Below, piece after piece: positions 58,676 through 64,000 of a stretch of 64,000 bases of DNA; position 1 is the first letter of the stretch; each line of letters begins with the position of its first letter. The position numbers and the translations under genes were made by a program. The stretch is taken from positions 248,001 to 312,000 of the forward strand of contig NZ_BMEL01000003.1 in NCBI RefSeq assembly GCF_014636475.1, read 5' to 3'. Below the pieces are notes generated by a model. It searched no databases. It was given only the letters and a program-made list of their open reading frames with translations, and was not told the DNA's origin. The stretch is from Halobacillus andaensis (GTDB taxonomy: Bacteria; Bacillota; Bacilli; Bacillales; Halobacillaceae).

Positions 58676-59305
58676 TTAGTCCTCTACAACATTTCCTTGA
58701 GCAGGAATAGGATGCTCTTTGAAGATTTTAGCTAAGTGCATCGTGTTATACGCCAGCATCTCTACATGCTTTTTCGTAAACTCATTTTCCTGACCGCCTT
58801 CTTCCAGATAGGATGGCCCTGGTCCTGCTTCCCCTACCCAATAAGCATCCGCATTAGGCGGAATGACAAACCCTAAATGGGAAAGACCATATAACAAGGA
58901 AGAAGCTACATGCTTCGCCCCGTCTTCATTCCCTGTTATGACGACTCCAGCTACTTTATTATAATAAATCGCCTGCCCTTTCTCATTCGTTTCCCCGCTG
59001 CTGCCATTCAAGCGTTCCATTGCTACAGTAGCAAGGCTGCTTTTTTCTCCAAGCCAAATTGGTGAGGAAAAAATAACAATATCGGCTTCTTTTACTTTAT
59101 CGAATATCTTTGGCCACTCATCCCCATCGCCCATATCTTTTTCAATCCCATAAGGAATTTGATAATCGGCAAGTCGTATGACTTCACTCTTGATCCCTTC
59201 TTTTGAATAGTGCTCTATGACCTCCTGGGCCAATCCTTCAGTATTAGATGGTTCATCCGAATTCTTTAATGAAGCATTCAGAAATAACGCTTTTAATGCT
59301 GCCAT
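58676..59305 (-). CDS. flavodoxin/NADPH-dependent FMN reductase family protein
   Basis: A 209-aa flavoprotein with FLNASLKNSDEPSNTEGLAQ, the FMN phosphate loop, then IVIFSSPIWLGEKSSLATVA and a second flavin loop ending in GVVITGNEDGAKH. It belongs to the flavodoxin-like NAD(P)H:quinone or FMN reductases. GGAGG precedes the ATG. It is divergent from the second Old Yellow Enzyme, so the two flavoenzymes may answer the same stress. The substrate is not known. Confidence 0.83.
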   Translation of the reverse strand: MAALKALFLNASLKNSDEPSNTEGLAQEVIEHYSKEGIKSEVIRLADYQIPYGIEKDMGDGDEWPKIFDKVKEADIVIFSSPIWLGEKSSLATVAMERLNGSSGETNEKGQAIYYNKVAGVVITGNEDGAKHVASSLLYGLSHLGFVIPPNADAYWVGEAGPGPSYLEEGGQENEFTKKHVEMLAYNTMHLAKIFKEHPIPAQGNVVED

Positions 59306-59501
59306 TTTTATCCTCCTTTATTGAAAGTACTGAAAACATTCCCTCATTGTCAATATCACAAACAGGCGGGTTTCTTTTTATTTCTTTAAAAAACGGGTAA
59401 GGATAAGACAGGGGTCTAGAATAGCATCCAAGCATTTATCTTGAATGTGAGATTTTAGACAGATAGGATATTGATAAGAAATACATTCAGGAGGTTATAC
59501 C

Positions 59502-60611
59502 GTGAATTATCATCAACTATATTCCACATTTAATTTTAAAGATAAGACGATAGACAATCGCTTCGTCGTTGCGCCGATGACGAGGATCAGCGCTGAAGAT
59601 GATGGACGTGCGAACGTTACGATGAAAAAGTATTATGAACGTTATGCTAAGGGAGGGTTTAGTACTGTTATTTCTGAAGGAATCTACCCGGACGATAAGA
59701 ACAGTCAAGGGTATTACAACCAGCCGGGACTAGCGAATGGAAGTCACACAGAGTCTTGGAAACCAGTCGTAGACGCTGTACAAGATAACGGAGCATTGTT
59801 CATCGCCCAAATTATGCATGCCGGCGGTCAGAGTCAAGGAAACCCTTATACAAATGAAACAATCGCCCCATCAGCTGTAGCCCCAAAAGGCGAACAGTTG
59901 GAATTTTACGGAGGAGAAGGATCCTTTCCTCAACCTCGAGCGATGACAGAAGAAGATATTAATCAAACAAAAGAAGCCTTTGTTCAAAGCTGCCTGCGTG
60001 CTAAAGAGGCTGGATTTGATGGTGTTGAATTGCACGGAGCCAATGGATACTTGCTTGATCAGTTCCTTACCGATTATTTGAATCAGCGTGACGATCAATA
60101 TGGAGGTTCTGTTGATAACCGTTTACGTCTTATTGTTGAACTTATAGAGGACGTACGTGAGGTCGTGGGAAATGAGTATATTGTGGGGATTAGAATTTCC
60201 CAAGCAAAAGTAGCTGATGGTGAGCACAAATGGGCTGGAGGCGAAAAAGAGGCTGAACAAATCTTCACGAAGCTGGGCGTAACCTCCCTGGACTATATAC
60301 ACGTTACTGATGCCGATGGCGCTCAACCTTCATTCGGAGAAGAAACTCGTACACTAGCGCAAGCGGCAAAAGAATTTAGTCATCTGCCTGTTATTGCTAA
60401 TGGTCAGCTCGGAGACCCGGAGAAAGCAGAAACCGTATTAAACAACAATGAGGCTGACTTAATTTCTATCGGGACAGGTGCCTTAGCAAACCCTGACCTT
60501 CCTCATAAAGTGAAAAAAGGAATAAAGTTAGAAGAATTTGATTTTCAAAATACGTTACTTCCTAAAGCTTACGTAAAAGAACACGAGCTGGAAAAGGAAC
60601 TCACACCATAA
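59502..60611 (+). CDS. NADH:flavin oxidoreductase, Old Yellow Enzyme family (second copy)
   Basis: A 369-aa FMN enzyme with DNRFVVAPMTRISAEDDG, QIMHAGGQSQGNP, and VELHGANGYLLDQFLTDYLN followed by QRDDQYGG. The active-site HGAN segment is present. GTG 59502 has AGGAGG upstream. It differs from the first Old Yellow Enzyme (6467-7567) across much of its length, so the two are paralogues or separately acquired. It is divergent from the flavodoxin-like reductase gene. Confidence 0.9.
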   Translation: MNYHQLYSTFNFKDKTIDNRFVVAPMTRISAEDDGRANVTMKKYYERYAKGGFSTVISEGIYPDDKNSQGYYNQPGLANGSHTESWKPVVDAVQDNGALFIAQIMHAGGQSQGNPYTNETIAPSAVAPKGEQLEFYGGEGSFPQPRAMTEEDINQTKEAFVQSCLRAKEAGFDGVELHGANGYLLDQFLTDYLNQRDDQYGGSVDNRLRLIVELIEDVREVVGNEYIVGIRISQAKVADGEHKWAGGEKEAEQIFTKLGVTSLDYIHVTDADGAQPSFGEETRTLAQAAKEFSHLPVIANGQLGDPEKAETVLNNNEADLISIGTGALANPDLPHKVKKGIKLEEFDFQNTLLPKAYVKEHELEKELTP

Positions 60612-61111
60612 AAAATAGCAGCCGCCTTCATAAATTGGAGGCGGCTTAATTATGATGATAGAACCATACCAATAGACCTAACCACCGAAGATTTAACTTA
60701 ACATATTCATTTAAAAATTTTCCTGATCGTCTTCCCTGCTGCTTTCCCTGCTGCTCTCCGTCCCACTCTCTTCCCTACCTTCCCCTTACGTACTGAATCT
60801 ACATCATTCCAAAGTCGCAGGATTTTATAAATAGTAGATTTGAGACTCAAGTCGCACACCCTTTCTTATTTTATAGATTAATAGACCTACTTCATAAGTT
60901 TTCCAGGCAAATTATCACAACATTCAAATAGTAAAGCATTCAGAAAAATACCAATCTTGAATAAAATAGTCCTAATTACATAATTAGACATAATATCCAA
61001 ATATACCTGCCAATGTATAAAAAAATTAGATAGATTGGTTGATTTCTAATTTGTAAACATTTTGTTACATTGAAGACGGTTTACTACTACAAATTAAGGG
61101 GAGAGCAATCC
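60612..61111. other. gene-free stretch before the 5'-nucleotidase gene
   Basis: A terminator lies at 60616-60652. At 60732-60754 the words TTCCCTGCTGC and TTCCCTGCTGC recur 12 bp apart as a short tandem. The rest is A/T-rich. TTGTAAACATTTTGTTACATT lies about 60 bp before the gene and may hold promoter elements, but I cannot assign boxes. No gene is supported. Confidence 0.5.
60616..60652 (+). terminator. terminator of the second Old Yellow Enzyme gene
   Basis: AGCCGCCT and AGGCGGCT pair around TCATAAATTGG, followed by TAATTAT. It lies 9 bp after the stop. Confidence 0.75.
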
Positions 61112-63151
61112 ATGAAAAAGAGACAATTCTTAACCGTGCTCGCAGCTCCTGTCATGGCTTTTTCGCTTTATCAAGCCGATTCGGTACAAGCGGATACAAA
61201 TTTTGATGCCGTGAACATGAGCGCCACAGAATTAATGATCGATCAAGAGATCATGCAGGAAAAAGGTAATGGTAAAGTACATAATAATGACGAGATTACC
61301 AGAAATGAAGTTAAGAAGATGTTGGAGCGCGCAGATGAAATGGATGGGTTGAATCCTAAAGATATTTTTTTCTCTGATTCATCAAATAAAGGCAAAGGTG
61401 CGAACCCTAACGAACCAATTACAAAAGTAGATATGGCGAAAGTATTTACACTGGCTATGAATGATGGAGAAAAACCAGATGTTGATTTAGAGGTTTTAAA
61501 CAACTTTAATGATACAGATTCGATCCCTGCAGAAGCGAAGCCTTACGTGGCCTACGCGACTCTTGCCGGGGCATTTGATATTTCCTTTGAGGATGAATTC
61601 AATCCTACTGAGCCAATGTCTCGTGAAGAAGTAGCTGAATCTTTCAAGCCGCTCGTATTTGATGTCATTGATATTCTATCAACGAACGATATTCACGGAA
61701 ACATAGAACAGGACACAGAATATGAACAAGGCGGGATGGCTTTAGTCGGTGGAATCATCGAAGATTTTCGTTCTGTAAATGAAGAAGGTACGGTCGTTGT
61801 AGATGGCGGCGATACGATGCAGGGGACCCTGATCTCTAACTCCTTCGACGGATTGTCTACCATTGAAACGCTAAATGATATTGGTTATGATGCTGGTGCT
61901 ATTGGCAACCATGAATTTGATTGGGGCGTCGATGTTTTACAAGACCGTCTGGAAGATGCAAACTACCCGATTCTAGGTGCTAATATTTTTGAAGAAGAAA
62001 CAGGCGAACGTCCTGAATGGGCAGAGCCTTATACAATGGTTGAAATTGACGGCTACAAGCTAGGGATTATTGGTTTTGCTACGACGGAAACACCAGAAAC
62101 GACACTTTCTACACACGTAGAAGGATTAGAATTCCCTACACCAGCTCCGATTGCTGAAGAACTAACCGCTGAACTTAAAGAGCAAGGCGCTGATATGGTG
62201 ATGGTTACGTCCCACCTGCCTGGATGGCATGAGGAAACGACAGACGAAATTATGGGTGAGCTAGCTGACTTGGCCGGTGCTGAAAATGGCGGACTCGACG
62301 CCCTTGTCGGCGGTCATTCACATGAACGTGTAGCCGGACATATCAATGATATACCTGTAGTTGAAGCAGATGAATATACAAATGCAATTGGCCACATTCA
62401 ATTCTTTGTCGATCGTGATTCCAAGGAAATCTATGATTCTGAAGTAGGTATGCTAGAAACCTATTCACACTTAGCAGGCGAGGATGAGAGTGTTCGCGAG
62501 ATCGTAGAATACTATCAAGGCGAAGTCGAAGAAATTACAAGCGAAGTTGTTTCTACTACAGAAGGACCGATTACACGTGATCGCATGTATGGCGACCTTG
62601 GTGTCAGCCAATTAGGGAATATGATTACAGACGCTATGCGTGAAAGAGCTGATACGGATATTGCTTTCCAAAATAGTGGAGGAATCCGTAATAATATAAG
62701 CGCAGGTGAAATTACGTATGGAGACGTCTTTGAAGTATTGCCATTTGATAACTACAACGTAACAGCCGACATGACAGGCGAACAAATTAAAGAAATACTA
62801 GAAGGTCCAGCAGAAGATGATTCGAACTTCATGCAAATTCAGTTTTCCGGGATGAACGTTGTGTATGATCCTTCTCAAGCTGATGGAGAGCGAGTATCTT
62901 CCATTGAACTTTGGGATGGAACACCAGTTTACACGGAAGGCGAGTCGAATGACGAGACATTCTCTGTTGTAACAAACAACTTCTTGTCTACAGGCTCTGG
63001 AGACGGATATTACACATTCGGTGAAGTCGAATGGGATTCAGATCCTGACTTCCAGCGTGAACTATTTGCCGACTACTTACGTGATATTCGCGACCGCGGA
63101 GAAACGATTAATCCGGATGACGCATTTGATGATCGTTTAATAGAAGAATAA
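61112..63151 (+). CDS. SLH-anchored 5'-nucleotidase/metallophosphatase
   Basis: A 679-aa secreted enzyme. The signal peptide ends near SVQADT. Two SLH-like repeats follow, with EPITKVDMAKVFTLAMNDGE and EPMSREEVAESFKPL about residues 100-190. The metallophosphoesterase core has STNDIHGN, VDGGDTMQGT, IGNHEFDWG and GGHSHE. The C-terminal 5'-nucleotidase domain has AFQNSGGIRNNISAGE. The protein is acidic, as in halophile secreted proteins. It would dephosphorylate extracellular nucleotides while bound to the cell wall. ATG 61112 has AAGGGGAG upstream; the earlier ATG at 61070 lacks one. Confidence 0.9.
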   Translation: MKKRQFLTVLAAPVMAFSLYQADSVQADTNFDAVNMSATELMIDQEIMQEKGNGKVHNNDEITRNEVKKMLERADEMDGLNPKDIFFSDSSNKGKGANPNEPITKVDMAKVFTLAMNDGEKPDVDLEVLNNFNDTDSIPAEAKPYVAYATLAGAFDISFEDEFNPTEPMSREEVAESFKPLVFDVIDILSTNDIHGNIEQDTEYEQGGMALVGGIIEDFRSVNEEGTVVVDGGDTMQGTLISNSFDGLSTIETLNDIGYDAGAIGNHEFDWGVDVLQDRLEDANYPILGANIFEEETGERPEWAEPYTMVEIDGYKLGIIGFATTETPETTLSTHVEGLEFPTPAPIAEELTAELKEQGADMVMVTSHLPGWHEETTDEIMGELADLAGAENGGLDALVGGHSHERVAGHINDIPVVEADEYTNAIGHIQFFVDRDSKEIYDSEVGMLETYSHLAGEDESVREIVEYYQGEVEEITSEVVSTTEGPITRDRMYGDLGVSQLGNMITDAMRERADTDIAFQNSGGIRNNISAGEITYGDVFEVLPFDNYNVTADMTGEQIKEILEGPAEDDSNFMQIQFSGMNVVYDPSQADGERVSSIELWDGTPVYTEGESNDETFSVVTNNFLSTGSGDGYYTFGEVEWDSDPDFQRELFADYLRDIRDRGETINPDDAFDDRLIEE

Positions 63152-63160
63152 TTTTTAACA

Positions 63161-63193
63161 AATCCAGCAGAGTGGGGGCTCTGCTGGATTTTG
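63161..63193 (+). terminator. terminator of the 5'-nucleotidase gene
   Basis: AATCCAGCAGAG and CTCTGCTGGATT form a 12-bp perfect stem around TGGGGG, followed by TTG. It lies 10 bp after the stop. Confidence 0.8.
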
Positions 63194-63216
63194 CATTTGA
63201 AGTAAATCTCTAGACT

Positions 63217-63876
63217 TCAGCTGCTTAATTCCTCCTCCTCCAATTCTCTTTTCACCTTTTCCATTAACTCCGGGGATTCGTTAATAACCTTTCCTATGTA
63301 AAAAAATCCACCCATAATAATAAACGTCAGCCCCCAATTAATCACCTGACGAATAATAATGCCTTTATCAAATGCCTCTACCCCGTATGCTGAAATGAGC
63401 CAGGCTTTGAGTGTAGCCAATATTATATCTTGCAAGGCAAAGCCAACGACAATCCATGCAAAAATCCGATAAATTTTCTTTTGGTAAAATAAACGCTTGC
63501 TAAACGTTCGATCATGCCCTTGAAGTTCAACGAAGTCTAGTCCAAAATAGAGAGCAATCGGTTTCTTAATTATGATTGTAAATAAAAAGGTCCCAGCTAC
63601 GACGTAGGAATAAATGACGTTGTTCCACAATAGACGGATGGCGTTTCCCGAGAGAACATCGACGAGCGTTCCTGCGACCAGCGTAGCAATGATATAGAGC
63701 CCGAACACATTGACCTTTTTCAAGGCTATAAATCGAAAAATCGTATAGATAATGCCAGGAACAGAAGATAACAGCATGGCATAGTAATCGCCGATGTCAT
63801 CGCGGGTGAGGTTCCAGATCGCTAGCGGGAAAACAACATAAAAAATTAAATCAAGCAGCACAAAATTGTTCTTCAT
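63217..63876 (-). CDS. VC0807-family membrane protein
   Basis: A 219-aa protein with about six transmembrane segments (near residues 5-22, 30-48, 56-75, 84-102, 135-155 and 165-190), and an acidic C-terminus, EKVKRELEEEELSS. The pattern matches the VC0807 family of unknown function. ATG 63876 is chosen because GGAGG lies 7 bases upstream; an in-frame codon at 63906 has none. It is divergent from the gene that runs off the window. Confidence 0.72.
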   Translation of the reverse strand: MKNNFVLLDLIFYVVFPLAIWNLTRDDIGDYYAMLLSSVPGIIYTIFRFIALKKVNVFGLYIIATLVAGTLVDVLSGNAIRLLWNNVIYSYVVAGTFLFTIIIKKPIALYFGLDFVELQGHDRTFSKRLFYQKKIYRIFAWIVVGFALQDIILATLKAWLISAYGVEAFDKGIIIRQVINWGLTFIIMGGFFYIGKVINESPELMEKVKRELEEEELSS

Positions 63877-63948
63877 CAACGAACCTCCGATTGCGGTAAT
63901 ATACATTTATTGTAAACTAACGAAACATAAGATTAAAGGAGATTATCT

Positions 63949-64000
63949 ATGAGAAAGTGGCAAGTTTACGTCTATCCAGTACTAACTGGAGTATTAAGCG
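63949..64000 (+). CDS. start of a gene running off the window, unknown product
   Basis: ATG 63949 follows AAAGGAG about 8 bases upstream. Only MRKWQVYVYPVLTGVLS is visible, which begins basic and turns hydrophobic, as in an exported or membrane protein. The identity cannot be decided from 17 residues. Confidence 0.5.
   Translation, partial: MRKWQVYVYPVLTGVLS

Noticed and set aside
1-64000. CRISPR arrays, tRNA or rRNA genes, intact insertion sequences, prophage genes.
   Set aside because: No regularly spaced direct repeats of CRISPR type, no cloverleaf or rRNA sequence and no transposase or phage structural genes were seen on reading both strands.

Overview
The window reads as chromosome of a low-GC Gram-positive member of the Bacillaceae, most likely a moderately halophilic genus such as Halobacillus or a close relative. 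The reasons are AGGAGG-type ribosome sites almost everywhere, frequent TTG/GTG starts, T-box and S-box leaders, a PerR-type box, acidic exported proteins with an SLH domain, Bacillus-type gene neighbourhoods (sppA-yteJ, tcyABC, ywrABCD-like), and a proC-proB-proA operon like the salt-induced proHJA operon of Halobacillus halophilus. No rRNA, tRNA, CRISPR array, prophage or intact insertion sequence was seen. The genus is an inference.

Layout. 1-3.7 kb: a minus-strand fatty-acid or acyl-CoA catabolic operon (acyl-CoA dehydrogenase, SDR, TetR regulator, 3-hydroxyacyl-CoA dehydrogenase, thioesterase) behind a sigma-A promoter and a palindromic operator. 4-8.4 kb: small membrane proteins, catalase katA under a PerR-like box, an Old Yellow Enzyme and a nucleotidyltransferase. 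8.7-12.3 kb: the proline operon, with an interspersed-repeat fragment between proB and proA. 12.5-19 kb: a thioredoxin-like protein, a membrane-anchored methyltransferase, a decayed DUF421 gene, a T-box-controlled argS, a P-loop kinase, a DHA2-type exporter and a YkuK protein. 19-25.4 kb: a DMT exporter, a peroxiredoxin, EutH, a lipoprotein, a GNAT, sppA-yteJ, and msrA behind a SAM riboswitch. 25.4-29.7 kb: an AIM24-like protein and the cluster of gamma-glutamyltransferase-like protein, paired chromate transporters and Lrp regulator. 29.7-36.4 kb: Nudix, GNAT and HIT genes, a frameshifted MaoC gene behind a FadR-like box, a BASS transporter, a YqcI/YcgG protein and a dicarboxylate symporter. 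36.6-40.3 kb: a CcdA/TlpA-type thiol-redox operon with its own two-component system.

40.5-52.7 kb: DinB, a repeat-rich stretch, an MntA/HepT pair with a degenerate HepT active site, a C45 Ntn hydrolase, the cystine importer tcyABC, glutamate dehydrogenase, an NDH-2-like flavoprotein, a lipoprotein-kinase-regulator operon, and an unlisted 35-codon holin-like toxin gene whose ribosome site is locked in a hairpin. 52.8-64 kb: an ATP-grasp protein, a TatD-like hydrolase, a 750-bp nest of repeats, DUF2512, a CYP152 fatty-acid peroxygenase, DUF2254, a flavodoxin-like reductase, a second Old Yellow Enzyme, an SLH-anchored 5'-nucleotidase and a VC0807-family membrane protein.

Several themes recur. 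Oxidative and thiol stress is represented by katA, the peroxiredoxin, msrA, two Old Yellow Enzymes, CcdA/TlpA and cystine uptake. Fatty-acid metabolism is represented by the first operon, the MaoC remnant with its FadR box, and CYP152. Proline/glutamate metabolism fits a salt-adapted cell. Small palindromic repeats sit in many intergenic gaps, and several genes are decaying (DUF421, MaoC, possibly HepT and a lipoprotein that has lost a standard start codon).
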